Source: Clonostachys chloroleuca
Taxonomy: Eukaryota > Ascomycota > Sordariomycetes > Hypocreales > Bionectriaceae
Reading direction: 5' to 3'
NCBI GenBank assembly: GCA_037952775.1
Contig: JBANAY010000003.1
Coordinates: forward strand, 29,016,001 to 29,080,000
DNA: 64,000 nt
In this document: positions 9,888-22,984 of the stretch, in pieces
How the letters are laid out: the number at the start of each line of letters is the position of its first letter
Position numbering within the stretch: position 1 is the first letter of the stretch
Translations under genes and position numbers: made by a program
The notes under the pieces: generated by a model
What the model saw: only the letters and a program-made list of their open reading frames with translations
Databases searched by the model: none
What the model was told of the DNA's origin: nothing

Positions 9888-11784
9888 TCAAAACTTGTCG
9901 GAGGCTTCGTATGCCTCAAGAAGCTGGATATATTCACCTAAAAGCATACTTGAATCAGCACCAAAGATAATTGCGCCAAGTTGAAACAGGAATATTAGAG
10001 CCGATACTTACCTGCAGACTTCCATTTGACACCCATTGTCAGCAATAGCTTCTTTATTTCCATCATCTTCCCATGCCATTCTTGGACTCCAGTCTCGTGA
10101 CTATACCAGAGATAGGTTGCAGCGGCTTGGTAGAGGCAATCGGCTATCAAAGGGCTCGTCTTCATCAGCCCCCCAAGTTCAGCTGCGGCATAGACGCGGG
10201 CTGATAACTGAAGGACCGCGTCGCATATATCTCCGAGGCCAGAAAACGCCTGTTGCTGCATGTCACGGAGATGAGGGCTCTTGAGCTGCTCGGGCGCAAA
10301 TTTGTCGACACAGGAGTACTCATTGTAAAGACTGAATAACGCACTGAAGCACAGGCCTATCGCAGTGCAGAAAACCAAATGCGCAGTACTATCCGAGGTT
10401 TTTTTTACTTGTTCCTCGGCTTCAAGCAGAATCGTGGAACTCAGCGCTTGGACGGTGCGGTGTATTTGGATTGCTTCTTGATATCGGAATTCTTGGTCGG
10501 TGTCAAAGTCATTCAAATGACGAAGAACCTTGGACAAGAGATGGGCCGCTTGACACGTCCTGGCGAAATAAGATGCGGCGACCGTAGTGGATGTGGAAAC
10601 TGCCAGAGGCTGAACCAAAGTGAGGCCCTGGTATGAATTAGAAAAAACGGCATATATCAAACACTAGGAGAAGGACAGTACCCCTTGATCCCAGCATACA
10701 TCGTCCATGGGTAAATATGCGTCTGGGCGTGCATCTTCGCAAGCGAATGGCCGGTTTTTCCCACCGAGATTGACATATCTTCAGAAATTCAGCAATGTTT
10801 TGTTGGTCTACGCGGCTGACGTACCTGTCTAGTAGTATCACTGCCCACCATGTCCTGTTTCGTTCTTCTAGTTCAGTAGACGATGCTACCATTCGATCAG
10901 TAAGGACTAAAAAAATATCAACGTTCAAAGGTGGAGGTTACCGGGGGCTGGAGAAATCTGAGGGGCGCGTTTTCTGGCGTGAATTCCAAGGGCATGCCCT
11001 ATCCTTGCACAATGGCCTACGGTGAGATATGCCATAGGATAGACGGCATTCGACACCTCGTACAAGGCGATGAGCAGGGCGGCTTGCAGAAGGCGAAGAG
11101 AAATGGCATTGCTAGCCTCAATCTGGGAGAAGTAAGTCTTGGCAGCTTTGTAAGTTTCTCGGGAGGATGGGTCAGTGTCATCAGATGGCTGGACATGCAG
11201 GTGCAGAGCAGATAGCAGCAGTGCAGTGTCTGCGTTGATGGAATGACCAGTGTTGCTGATCTCTCTGTAAAGGCGAGTCTTGGAGACTATTGTATTATTT
11301 GATCAGCGCCAGAACCGATTAGGGAACCAGCCAGCTCACTTATTGGGAACAAGGTGTGAGTTGAGTTGAAATAGATATCCACATCGCTTCTAATCCGGGC
11401 TTGATCACGAACGGGGTCCAATATTGACAGCGGGAATTTTACCGTTGCTGGCTCTATACTACGACCGAGTAATTGAAATACATCATGGTCGAGGAAGAAG
11501 GAGGCTGGAAACTTGGACTGTGCCAAAAGAGGCAAAGCTAGATCCTGTGATGATCCATTTGCTCTCAAAGGCGATACATGTGTGTTGCCAGGAGAAGAGG
11601 CGGATAAGTGTGGGTGAGAGGCAGGGAGTTGCTGCACATCTGGACGAGTCGGAGCCGGAATAGCTTCGTCGTAGTCACAGCGTCTTCCATGCTTCAGGCA
11701 GAGACTGCACTCGGGAAGCTCTCTGGTGCACTTGCGCTTCTGTTTACGGCATGTGAAACATGCGCGTTGTGCGGTGTTGCGCAT
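9888..11784 (-). CDS. Zn2Cys6 fungal transcription factor (6 exons)
   Basis: Proposed exons in minus-strand order are 11784-11340, 11286-10942, 10885-10825, 10778-10682, 10627-10012 and 9937-9888. They total 1614 nt (537 residues) with no frame break. All introns are 46-74 nt with standard ends, for example GTACGT...GAAG, where the splice restores the family-typical LLDRYVNLGG. Residues 8-36 are a complete zinc cluster, CFTC then CTRELPEC, CSLC and a final Cys. The middle region (YEVSNAVYPMAYL, NRTWWAVILLDR, FACEDARPDAYLP) is the fungal-specific transcription factor domain. It is a nuclear DNA-binding regulator, probably acting on neighbouring genes. For intron 2 an alternative acceptor (35-nt intron) also keeps the frame; I prefer 56 nt because 35 is too short. 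Confidence 0.85.
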
Positions 11785-12620
11785 CGCGACTGAGGTGATG
11801 TAACCGCAAGTTTGCGGACGCGGAGGCGGGCGGGCAGGCGGGCGGTATTTGAATAAAGTTCCCAGTGCAAGACGCAAAGGGAAGATGCCGTGCGATGGGC
11901 TGCGCATCAACTACACTCGAAATGGTAATTCAAAGGCGCAGCGCTTTTTAAATTGCGCAGCAACTTCCTCTTTAGGTAGAAGGGGCTCTAGCTCGCCTAC
12001 CCTATACCTTGCATTATTAATCTAAGGGTTATTTATGTCTTCAACACGGCTAACCAGACAGGACCAAGGAGTAATTAGCCTGATAGCGCTTGACTAGTAA
12101 AATAGCATTTTTCAGCAAGAGGCTGGATTACTTTGCCTTGGACAGCATTAGCTCTAAGCCACAATCTCACTCATGCAGCGGGGGGTTCCATTACTCTACA
12201 ACTCGTACATCATGGTAGTTTGTACAGGTGCTGTAGCACTAATGAAAAACAAACAGCGAAAATCAGCGAAACTAGGATGTAGAATTTTGATCGTCGTATG
12301 TCTTTACGAACTCCAATCAATATATCATCAGAACATTGGTATCTAAGGTATCCCGAATTATGGCAACACCTACGTGAATACAAGGCATGGCAGATCCTCC
12401 TCGGGATGAGAGATAATATAGGACACTGCAGCACTAAAGGACTATGCCGCATCTCGAGCCTTGGTCATTGATATATGATCCTCCCGTAGCTCCAGCTCAA
12501 CGGTCAAAGAGTCGTCCATGTCCGAAATTTTACGTATATATCGTACTGTGCGGCCCCTTTGAGTTAGCATCATTGTTTTCGATCTTAGCTAGGGTAGCGA
12601 CTGACATACCTCAACAGGGT
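11785..12620. other. Intergenic, about 0.8 kb
   Basis: Probable upstream region of the Zn2Cys6 gene and the decayed 3' end of the NRPS relic. A G/C-rich imperfect repeat of cgggcgggcaggcgggcgg type lies at about 11827-11845. Confidence 0.4.
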
Positions 12621-14420
12621 CTAACCCTTCACAGGGCTGGACAATAGTGTTTGCATCTGCCTCACTAACATCCTCGCCGCCTTGACAAAGAATATAGCAG
12701 TATTGTAGAGACCACCCGGGCCGAGGTCCAAGGCTACGTTCACTTCAGTCTGTGAAGACGTCTGGTGAGGCCAACCAGAAAAGTAGTCGCCGGGGAAGCC
12801 ATGTAGAGCATGCATATTTGGTCTGGCGGGTCAGGTCGAGCAAGTCGCTATACGGCTTGTCCGTAGTTTGGATCGGAGATATAGTCGTAAATCATCCGAT
12901 ATTGCGTGAGAGGTCGATTCCATCGTCGAAAACTTCCCGGCCGTGTCCCTCACTAAACACGGCCAGGGTAGGCCGATCGGAGAAGACTAAACTAAAGGAA
13001 TAAATGAGAGCTGCTATCATCAGCTCAACAGGCTGGGTGTCGAACACGTCATTACACCACCCAAGGATGGCAGCACTAGTCGTAGAATCGAGAGAGAAGT
13101 TTTTGGCCGTGGCGGCTCCCTCTATATTTGTGTTATTCGCTACGCCCCAGTAATCAAGGCGTGGCGGCTGCAACCTGGAAGGGCTCTCCGGCTCGGGGTT
13201 CAGGCTTGAAGCATACTTTTCCTGCCTCGCACACCATACCTGGAAGCTTGTCGAGCTCATTGGCAGTGACACCGATGCCTGGTGGTCCGCAAGGAGTATC
13301 CGCCACGACACGAGATCGATGACAAAATGGTGGGCTGTGATAAAGAGACGCTGGGAACGGGATTATCAAACAAGACAGCAGAGACTATCGTACCTCTTTC
13401 GATGTTAAATGCTCCCCAGCAACGGCGGATATGGTGCCCTGCCGCTGTAGATTCAGCAAAGCTTGCGTCCGTGTCCGTGACAACATCCAAATACAACAAT
13501 GAGTTGGAAACGTCATCAGGGACAACTCGCTGTTCCCATCGTCCATCATTTTTCTGGTCAAATCGCGCATGGAGCATTGGGTGGCGGGACACGATCGTGT
13601 GCATGGCCTTCGATAACGAATCAGGTGTAACATCAGAACGCAACCGAAGAAAGAAATGCTGATCAAAGCAGCGGCGAGGATCATTCTGGAATTGCATATA
13701 CAGCTGTTGGATAGGATTGAGAATGAAAGGGTCATCTGGTTGTACAACGTCTCCGTTGATAGATCGTGAAGTGAGCGAGACTGTAGAGTTGACTGAGGCC
13801 GACATATGTCGTATCGTCTTGGTCTGTAGAACGTGCACAGTAGAAACGTTTTCAAAGGAGGAGCGAGCAGCGGAGGAGACCTGCATTGCAGTGATTGAAT
13901 CGCCGCCTAGGCGAAAGAAACTGTCGACAACATCAATGCTGGCGGCGTCAATATTCAGGACGCGCGCGCGCCTAGATCGCCTGCAATGCCCGCTCCGCAT
14001 CCGTGGACGGACGGGGCGCTTGATCCTTCTCGGCCGGACCTGTTCTGGAGGTCAACTAATTCCTGCACGGAGAAGCCAGCCCCGAGCTCACGCAAACACC
14101 GTCTGCCTAATTTTCCTGAACTATTAGTCGGGAGCTTGTCAAGCTTGAAGTAAAGCGCTGGTATCATATAAGACGGGAGCTGCTCGGATGACTCTTCCTC
14201 GTCCGTTGATGCTATGGTGGCCACTTGACATTCTTCATCAGACTCTAAAGACTGCATTTGGTTGCCACGATCCATGAGTAAAAGTCCTACGAGCATGTGG
14301 CTCGCACCCGTCCCCCCTAGCACGATGACCTCTGCTGCCACATGATGTACACCGGTTATACACGAGGCTGTAGGGTGGTGTTTGAGCCTCAAGTAGCACC
14401 ATCCATCCGGGCTGACGTAA
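12621..14420 (-). pseudogene. Non-ribosomal peptide synthetase remnant (A C-terminus, T, E domains)
   Basis: Fragments in all three minus frames line up in NRPS order. At about 14390-14060 is the end of an adenylation domain (SYMIPALYFKLDKLPTNSSGK, the A10-type Lys region). At about 13990-13850 is a thiolation domain with the phosphopantetheine Ser (FFRLGGDSITAMQ). From about 13760 to 12700 is a condensation/epimerization-type domain; the HH...D..SWRIL active-site region is split across frames near 13310, and EGHGRE plus DLSRNIG is followed by a stop where epimerases read Trp-Phe-Thr-Thr. Visible lesions are TAG in place of Trp at about 13983, a shift in the GCGCGCGCGC run at about 13965, a further shift near 13310, and TGA in place of Trp near 12891. 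The first part of the A domain and any upstream modules are missing. It is non-functional as it stands. Confidence 0.8.
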
Positions 14421-14994
14421 CGTTTCCTTGGTGGTCGTGAATGAACTGGATTGGTGGGGTAGAAACATTAGCTCAGGGTGACATACGTCTTGAGGTTGAC
14501 TGGTAGTGTATTGAACCCGGGACAATGGTGCTTCTGTACCAGTTACTAGCCTAGCCAACTTCTCTCAACCCTCCTGTTACAAGTCATTGGATGCTGTGTT
14601 CCGTGTGAAGTGGAAACCTGAAGGGCCGCAGTGTATTATTATAGTGCCCGGCCTTGATCCTTATCGCTAAGCAAATTTGGCCGAAAAGCTGCGTTCTATA
14701 GCAGCTTTGACTTAATCTGCCGGTGGAAAAGCAAAGGCATCACTGTAAGTTGTAGAATATGTCGGAAAGCAATACTAGATCCTGAATAGGCTGAACACTG
14801 CGTTGGAGTGGATTTCCAATTTATCGTTTTGGGAATGTTTTCTACGTCTGACTATAAAACATTAACAAGGCAAGAGCCTGATTTGTTGATGGATTAGATT
14901 GGCGATTACAGCCCTGGAACTCTACCATCGACCTTCCTCCTCATTGCAACTAGCTTATGCATTGGAAATATCTGAGCTTCATCACATAAGCTTC
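14421..14994. other. Intergenic, about 0.6 kb
   Basis: Between the NRPS relic and the 3' end of the terpene synthase. The rest of the NRPS adenylation domain is not found here. Confidence 0.4.
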
Positions 14995-16479
14995 TTACGC
15001 GCTGTAGATCACAACTCGAAAATTCACCGAGTTGTCATCATTGCGGGCAAGCTCTGACAACTCATATCTAGGCGACTTCATACTGAATCCAAAACATGTT
15101 AGCTTTGTTAACTTGTTAATAGCGGGCTAGAGGCTTACCTCCAAGAAACAATTCCTCTGCACATGGACTTGCAATTGCTGATAAATAGTTTCAGATGATC
15201 TATAATAACTCGCTTCAGATCCTTGGGAAGGTGACCGATGTTTTCAGTAGCAGACGCCATCAAGGCAGATGCCGCGCTATCAATTTCCTGAATGGCCTCT
15301 TCCAGTCTCCCAACAGCATGGTTAAGCCCAGCCTGAAGATCGCAAGCTGAACCTGACGAGATAACAACAAGATTTTCAAAGAAACCATCTCGCTAGTGGG
15401 GATGAGTTAGGTCAGAACTTAAATAATGAGTTAGATTCCCTTACCAGTTCCTTTCTTAGAGATACAATATCATTATTACTAAATATACTTAGCACATGTA
15501 GCTGGTGTCGTTTTGCGTTACTTACATCCAAAGAAGAATGACCGTGTTGGCCAAGAGCTTTTCCATTTCTGGAGAGTCCATGATTTCGGCTGGCAATTGC
15601 GATCCATTGGCAAACCTAAAGCACGGCTTAGTAAGCTGGTAAATTCTTAATTGTGATGTCAAGGATGGCATACTCAATCAAGGAGACAACTTGCCCCATG
15701 CAGCATCGTCCGGATCTGTATTTACAATATGCTTCGTAGTCCGGCAACTCGCTTTTATCACGGAAGCGCTGCTCGGCTAAGTAGCCTTCGGCAGTGGCGA
15801 GTAGTTGGGTCATGTAACGGCTGCATTGTTCTGTAGTTGATTCATCAGCAACGCAAACTCTATTATTTATAAGATAGAATTTTCTTACCTTTCGTGTACC
15901 CCCTTTGCAGACTTTTACCAAAAGCACTGAAAGCCTCCATGGGCCTCAGTTCCCCGCAACCTTCGATGTCCGCTTCTTCTCCCGCAGACAAATTGCTCCG
16001 GACTAGGTCCAAGACATCGTCCCATAGTGTGAGAAGGCTGTTCTCGTGACATCGGCTGTTCTCGTGACATTCGTTATGTCTAGTCACTAGATCGATCTCG
16101 TCATCAACCAGAAACATCCAGCAGACGAAATATGTAAGCTCTGTCAGAGTATCACGGCCAGCAAAGGGATAGCAGTTCGCGACATAATCATCCAGCATAT
16201 TCCGTGTAAGCTTTACGTTTACACGCTCCGAAACAGTATACCTGCCACAAATGTTAGCCTAGCTCTAGAGTCGAACCAAACACGCGGAAGGAACTAAAAA
16301 CAACCAAAGTTTCACTGAGAAGCTCACTTTGCAAGAATGTCTTCGACCACCTGCTTCACTTGATCCTTGCTGGGATTCACGCATGGCTCCCACTTCATAA
16401 AAAGCCTCTCGAGATCAGGCACTCGAACCAGCTGGTCACGAAGAAGAGGGGCAATGTCGTGGTGGACGCTTGATGCCAT
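14995..16479 (-). CDS. Class I terpene synthase (7 exons, apparently intact)
   Basis: Proposed exons in minus-strand order are 16479-16328, 16241-15889, 15830-15674, 15615-15526, 15478-15445, 15392-15139 and 15082-14995. They total 1128 nt, 375 residues, all phases consistent. The introns of 47-86 nt include a perfect TACTAAG branch site (intron 3). All the diagnostic motifs of fungal/bacterial-type class I terpene cyclases are present: the metal-binding DDEID in FLVDDEIDLV, the NSE triad NDIVSLRKE (recreated exactly by splicing exon 4 to 5), and the C-terminal W-x5-RY motif WSMKSPRY. The enzyme would ionise a prenyl diphosphate and cyclise it, most likely in the cytosol. Chain length and product cannot be read from sequence. 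Two real ATG choices are limited; 16479 is the first ATG in the open exon (an upstream TTG frame reaches 16512). It lies on the same strand as the NRPS relic and the Zn2Cys6 gene. Confidence 0.88.
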
Positions 16480-19328
16480 GTCGCATATAGCCTCCAGAAA
16501 AACCTTTTTCAATGCGTGTGTATGCAGTAGAATTAAAGAATAGTGATGCCAAGAATTTGTTGGTGGAGAATGGAGTGAAAGACTTTATAGGCGCGGGTGC
16601 CGAGGGCGATCAGTCTCCAGCAGTCGATATTGATAAGGATCTGAAACAATTTGCTTTCAAAGGAATCAACAGATGGTCTCAGTAGTATGTAATCCTTCAC
16701 CTGATCGTTTCCCAAGCATAGACACGAGGTTACTTCCCATTTCTCTATGGGTATTACCAAGCCAACTATATGCCTCGATGACGTGATATATCGCCACAGT
16801 CCTGATGAAATTTGATGATACATCCCATAACTGCATATTATCCTGCCTAATGATAATTGTGTTAGACACTTACTCCGATGCGTAGCGGTGTGGATGTTTT
16901 GGAGGTGCTGCAAACCCTCCTAGACCCTTTAGGCATCGATGTCAAATCAATACCGTACCAGCCTATCACTTCCTTCTTAGAAAGAGCGGAAAGTACTCTG
17001 CCACCTATATGCGAGTTAGCCCCTCCCCTAAATATGGAACACGTTCTACTTCACCTTTTGGTGAACTTTTAATCTAGGCCAATAGGCTAAGACAACTTAC
17101 TTGTAGAATTAAGGCGGGGTACGTTCATAGTATCATTCCCCAAGAACGTCTTTTAACAATACAGTGATGATTTAACAGTTGTGATATCTAAGGGGCATGC
17201 CTGATGATGGTGATGTTAGACACCTCCTGTGGCGCGTAGCGGTGGGGATGTTTTAGAGGACGTTGACTTGCAGTGTAAGATTCAGCCATTGGATAATACG
17301 AGATGTGAAATCCTACTATGACCATGTTAATCGACTTGCCGTCTTGGACATTGAGACCTGTTACATGTTAGTGGCTGTCAGTTACGCAGCATGATTGTCT
17401 TAGAAAGAGCTGGACACAAATGATATGCTGCAGTAAAGCCGGCAACTCCACATGGCCGGGGAATTCGTTGTCTGAAACATGTCTCCTACATAGCTTCGAA
17501 TGCTACGTGAATTACTTTACGGCAAATTCTCTTCCGTTGAATGGAACGTAGAAACATCTAGCCGAATTTATGTGCTGCAAGGATCTACATCTATCATCAT
17601 CACAGCAAGTGGAGATATGGAGCATAGAACCCTCTATCAGGGAAAAAGTCCCAGCATACCTTACGTATGTAGTATATGGTCTCTATTTAATTTTAAAAGT
17701 ATGTCCACCAGCTAGATAAACCATGGTAAAGTTGTAGCTGGCCAAGTTATCCGTTGAGATATTATGTTACCATGCTGGTCCTTCGGAGAATAATCTTTAT
17801 TTAATTCCTTTCTTAAGAGATAATAGTGTGTGAATGATGTGTCTCACTATGAGCAATGAGAGTACGCGAGACGGGTAACCGTAATGCTACATATGGTAGA
17901 TTGGTGTATACATCTCTCTGCCGCTCCTTTATTTTAATGCAAAGACTTCTTTCTCATTAAAGGCATCAAAGATAGGCGAGAGTGATCCTGAAAGCGGTGA
18001 CATCCCTTCAGGGCGAAGCAAGACTGCGAGCGCCACTGCCAGAGAAAATATGGATATGATTAATCATGAGACGGTGACATCCCATGGCAGCATATGCTCC
18101 GGCAATGTCTTACCTATCCCACGGCTGGTACGTCTTACTTCGTTGTTTGCCACTGACTTCAAGCCTTTGAGTGCTTCGGTGGGCTGCTGGAGGTTTCTTG
18201 TACTAGGCAATAATGTCAGAGGCAATTGCGCTCTTCCTCTCAAAAGAGGCACGGAGGAAATATAGCAAAGATGGCCTACGCGGGCGAGAAAAGCAAGGGA
18301 TACGTAAACTCACACTGTATGTCACGAAAATTGCCATTGTGAGCCTTAAAGCCCTGGCGGTGCTTGTAAGTAAGAAAGGAACCTGGTACATGAGTCCATC
18401 CTAAATAGGCCGAGGAGAAGGTTTAAATAAAAGAAAAAGAGACAAAGGTCACGAAGACCTGTCCTGCAGGATTACTCAATGAGTCTGTATACATGTATGG
18501 TCAGATAGATCTCTTGACAGCTATCGTGTCTACAGATGTCGTAGTGGAGAAACGGCGACCATCTAGTGATAATCGATTCAAGGCGTGTGGTGGATTGAAA
18601 ATCAAGTATGATATGGAAGCTCTCAACATCAACATCAGAATTTTGTATTAAAACTTATCTGCACTCCCAAGCAGGATCCACGACTGTGCCCACTGTGCAA
18701 TCCCGATCAAAATAATCCAGGAAAAAAACCCACATAAATTCCTTCGCTACGAAGGTAGTTGCTGAACTAGTAAAGGTATTTCTTGGCAAAGGCGAGGAAC
18801 TAAAGATAAAGTTGTCGCCAGGCTCGGCCATCTCCAAAAGTAATTTAGGCTCTTGCCAACGCCAAGAAACGCTTTCTCCGCCTTCTCGTCCATCTTGCCA
18901 ACACGGTGGCAAGCCTATTTTTAGGCCTATTAATCAATTAGCCTTCGGAGGATCAGGCAGGCCCACTACTCTAATTATCCCGCGCCTGGGTTGGTCAATG
19001 GTCACCAGCTCTCGGCAATTCCACATCTGGCAACGGCCGGAATGCTCGCCAATGTTGCTTGTCAGACCCCCAAGGCACGTTACATAAAAGACAAAAGCCG
19101 TAATGCAGGCACCACTGTTAATCTCTCGTACCTAGAATAGCTATCGCCAAGACGCTGGGCAGGGATAATGACACCACGGGAAGGTATTATCCATTCGTTG
19201 TGCCATCCAGGCTGCGGGGCCGAGGAGCGTACGACATGTATAATAATGAGGGCCACGCCTCCAGTTGTCAATGCCTCGACCAACTGTCGACTATCTCATC
19301 CTGCACTTGTTCTTCGGCACCCCTCAAC
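16480..19328. other. Long non-coding stretch, about 2.8 kb
   Basis: Only short anonymous ORFs (60-91 codons) occur here, none with recognisable domains, signal peptides or matching splice structure. It separates the terpene/NRPS neighbourhood from the sugar-acid group. Confidence 0.4.
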
Positions 19329-20884
19329 ATGCGTTTCAGTTCGCTCGTCGCCGTGCTGTCCGGCCTGGTAGCTACGGTTGCGGCCGGTGCTGTCAGTTAT
19401 CCGCGCCCTGACATCTACAGCAAGTCGGCACACTTCTCATTGAAAGTAAATGGCGAACAAATGTACACGGTCAGCTATGACCGGTACGACTACGTCCACC
19501 TCTCGATGGACACCGGAAGTCCAACCGAGTTCCGCATCAAGGCTATGACCGAGTCGAAGATCAACACCTATCGAATCTCGCCAATGAACCTGCCTATCAA
19601 AGCTAAGGTGGAAGGCCAAGAGCTTATCTTTTCGCTCAAGCAAGCCCACTATCTGATCGTTAAAATTAATGATAGAAAGGAGTTCGTTATCATGATCGAT
19701 CCCAAAGAGACCGATGTCCCCAAGGAGAGGGGGATGGCATCTTCAATGTGCTTGACTACAAGGCCGATAACACTGGCAAGACCCTTAATGCTGGTATCCA
19801 GAGTGCTATGGATGCTGCTGGCAAGAAGCCTGGCAGTATTGTCTATGTTCCTCCTGGCCTGTACCAGATGGGCAACCTTGTGCTGAGGAATCGCACGTCT
19901 TTGTATCTGGCTGGAGGAGCGACGCTTCGATTTACTGGAAATGCCAAGGACTATAAGAAATATTTCAAGAAGGGTGATCTGTTTGATGCTACCTGGTGGA
20001 TCTCGACCGAGTTCGACTCTCAAGATATCAAGATTTACGGCCGTGGAACAATTGACGGCAATGGGAAGAATACGCGGGACAACAAGTACATGGCAAAGCT
20101 CGTTGTCCCCGCAGGGACCAAGAACTTCAGGTTCGATGGTCCTCTTGTTCGAGACGGCTCTTTCTGGGCTGTCACGCCGATCCAGGTGACTGGCTGCTAC
20201 TTGACCAATATCAAGATCCTCGATCGATTTGATGTTACTCAAAATGATGGAATCGATGTCATAGAGTCCACCAGGGTGACTGTCAGAAGAGCTATCGCGA
20301 TTGCGAATGACGATAGTTTCTCAACCAAGACCTGGTTGGAAGATTACGGCCAGACAGTTCCCTACCCATACCGCCCGCGCGAGCTCCATGATGTTACTTT
20401 TGATGACTGCTTGGCTTGGACCTACTGCTACGGGTACAAGGTCGGTCAAGGTGTCCACGAGCTGCAAGAGAATGTTGTATTCAAGAACAGTGTCGTTTAC
20501 AAGGCCGGCGTGGGTCTCGGTATCCACCACCTGTTCGGCACCGCGGCTGCGAACAAAGTCACCTTCGAGAATATTGACATCGAGGATCTTGCAGGATCTC
20601 CCGGTGGCCGAGCTACCTGGCTCGCTATCTGGATCAGGGAGGGTCTCAAGCGCGGCGTGGGACCCATCACGAACACCGTCATCAAGAACATCAAGGCTCG
20701 CAAGCAGGGTGGCAAGAACGGCTTCCTGAGCGGCTGGAATTCGACCGTCAAGGTCAGTGGTGTAACATTTTCCGACGTTTACATGAATGGGGCATCGAAG
20801 CCGGCTACTACGCTGAAGGAGATGAACTTGGATAATGCCAATCACACCTTCACTGATGGGATCAAGTTTGCGAACACTAAGTGA
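19329..20884 (+). CDS. Secreted beta-helix glycoside hydrolase (GH28/GH49-like), one apparent frameshift
   Basis: ATG at 19329 starts a signal peptide (MRFSSLVAVLSGLVATVAAG). An N-terminal beta-sandwich-like domain follows (about residues 22-135), then a right-handed parallel beta-helix of the pectin-lyase fold. Its recognisable features are GDGIFNVLDYKADNTG at the helix entry, GRGTIDGNG, the acidic strand motifs QNDGIDV and ANDDSF that match the catalytic Asp positions of GH28/GH49 enzymes, and IHHLFGT where GH28 has its Gly-His-Gly. The frame changes at about 19731 within a run of five G; one additional base would join the two frames exactly, so this is either a real -1 lesion or a sequencing error. 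Total length is about 518 residues. The role is extracellular cleavage of a plant or microbial polysaccharide. The N-terminal sandwich points towards GH49-like enzymes; the exact family is uncertain. Confidence 0.78.
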
Positions 20885-21462
20885 GGAGAGGAACTTTCAT
20901 TAGTACACTATTTGTACTTCTAAGATGATTGTTAGGCTAGCTTTTTATTATGACCTTTCTCGTCGCGTCTTCGAAAGCTAGGTCTAGTGATATATATAAC
21001 TTGTCGGGAATGTTTGACTTATGTACGAAGTTCAATCCGAAATCAATAAGGAAAAAGTAAACGCAAATGAATTTTTCTGCCTCGACAAATTTAGGCAAAG
21101 CAAACAGCTGTAAAGAAACTATTAGTAATAAGCATCTGGAGGGGATATTTAACTCTTTTAACTCTCATTCAAAATGACTAGTTTGGGTGACCTCGCCTTC
21201 TTAACACTTACATTTCAAGACTCCTCTATCTAGCCTGTTAATTTTTTTTTCCCTTCGTCTTCTAGTCCTGAATCCCCGAATACTTTCAGGTTTTTACTGT
21301 AAATAATGAATTCTTCTTAAATAGCCGCTGACTTCTTAATCAGATTACTAGAGATTCTATAAAACTAAGGTTATATATAATGGCGGATTTAGAAGTAACC
21401 TTAAGAAACTTCCAAGTAAAGGTCTTATATTCCATAACGCTTCACAGTAGCCTAGCTGATCC
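20885..21462. other. Intergenic, convergent 3' ends
   Basis: AT-rich gap between the beta-helix enzyme (plus) and the MFS gene (minus). No coding sequence is seen. Confidence 0.45.
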
Positions 21463-22936
21463 CTAATATACGAAGTAATTCTCGGTATTGGGGTTCTCCT
21501 CTCGCATCTTCTTATTCAGCCTCTTCAGCCACCACTTCAAGCCCAAAGCGCAAACAATAACGGCAAGGCAAAAGGCGATGCTAGACACCATAGCCTTCAC
21601 GAACCGTGGCGCATCCGCGTCAGGCCAAATGTAAGGGCTATTTACGGAAGCTAGGTTTCCAAACGTATTCGTCATGGCGATAGCAACGGCCCGCTTCTCG
21701 TTCGACTCACCGAGAACGTTGGAAGCCCAGCTGACAATCAAGTTATTAACCCCATAGGTTGCACCGACAAATATCATGATGCCACAGTAACGAGCTGGAA
21801 TGTTAAGCGCTGCGACGCTCAGCGTGAAGCCAACGATGGCTGCAAGCTTGCAGCCAATGATGTGCCAGGTTCGTTCATTTCGACGACCCGAACTCCACGA
21901 GACAAGAACTGTAACGGCACCGGAGAGGATGTACGGAGGACAAGTCAGACCCATGGTCGCCGTAGCACTGAACCCAAATGTATTGACGACAGTTGGAAGG
22001 AAGTTCTTGAAGCCATTGTTCATAAAATGCAGACTGGCCATGAGACAAAAGACCCAGGTGCGCCAATCACTAGCAGCTTGCTTGAATCCAGACCACACCG
22101 ACGTCGGCTCCTCTGTAAAGTTCGTTGTGTCGATTCGAATGCGGTTGTAAGCGAGTTCCCGCTGCTCCTGAGAAAGCCATCGAGTTTGCAAAGGACTGTC
22201 GGGGAGCAAGTAGAAAGACGGAAGTGCCACGGCCAAAGAGAGCGCGCCTTGAATGATAAATAGCCTTTTTGTCGACATATATGGTCAGCGTCTCGCGATA
22301 AAATAGTTTAAGATTCTAGCACGTACCAACGCCAGCCGACAAGGCCCATTTTGCCATCCATGCCGAATACACCAGCAGCAATAAGGCCCGAAAAAGCGCT
22401 TGCACAGATGTTACCGGTGTAGAAGATTGACATCCGAGAAGCAATCTCCTTTCGGGTATATAGCATGCTCATGATGTACACTGCACCGGGATAAAACTAT
22501 TCTTGTTAGCCGTGCGCAATGTTATCGACGTCGTCCATGTGTCTTACTGGGGCTTCGACGATTCCGAGGAGAAAACGGCAAACAGGCAAAGTTTTGAAGT
22601 TGTAAGCCTTGTAACTAAGTAATGTGTCAATCGACCAAGTAGCCATAAAGCCTTCGTACGTTTGTTAGAGTTGTACCCACTGCTTAGACGAGAAACCTCC
22701 TTACCAGACATGTATATGGAGGGCCGGACTCTACTCAGAATCATGTTGGATGGAATCTGCCCACACAGATACCCGACAAACAAAATAGAAACCCAGGTAT
22801 TGAACTGGGTTCCTTTGAGGTTAAGATCTTCGGCTAAACCATTGAGCTTCCCATTGGCGATTGCATTTCGGTCGAGGAAGTTGAAAAAGTACATGAGCCA
22901 AAGAACTGGCTTTGGATTGACGCGAGTCAGCAAGGT
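21463..22936 (-). CDS. MFS transporter, allantoate/anion:cation symporter family, 5' end missing
   Basis: Exons in minus-strand order are about 22936-22705, 22651-22548, 22496-22327 and 22264-21463. The introns are 53, 51 and 62 nt with GTAAGG/GTAAGA/GTACGT donors, and all junctions restore family sequence, for example EAPFYPGAV and GWRWLFIIQG. The first visible residues are LTRVNPKPVLWLMYF and then NFLDRNAI, the start of TM1 with the conserved Leu-Asp-Arg of the family. About 12 TM segments follow, and the ATYGVNNLIVSW and AMTNTFGNLASV regions are typical of Dal5-type permeases. No ATG precedes TM1: a TAA lies just upstream, and the sequence beyond belongs to a regulator relic. The usual cytosolic N-terminus is therefore lost or in an unrecognised exon. 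It would import organic anions such as sugar acids. Function is doubtful without a start. Confidence 0.8.
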
Positions 22937-22984
22937 CCTTTAGAATTGAAATCATGCACGGCTTGAGGACCCACGAGACCGAAA

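Noticed and set aside
16533..16913. 126-codon minus-strand ORF upstream of the terpene synthase
   Set aside because: No motif, and the synthase reads completely from 16479; considered and discarded as an extra 5' exon.
18655..18912. 85-codon minus-strand ORF, possible small protein
   Set aside because: No signal peptide, no family resemblance, no clear promoter or splice context.
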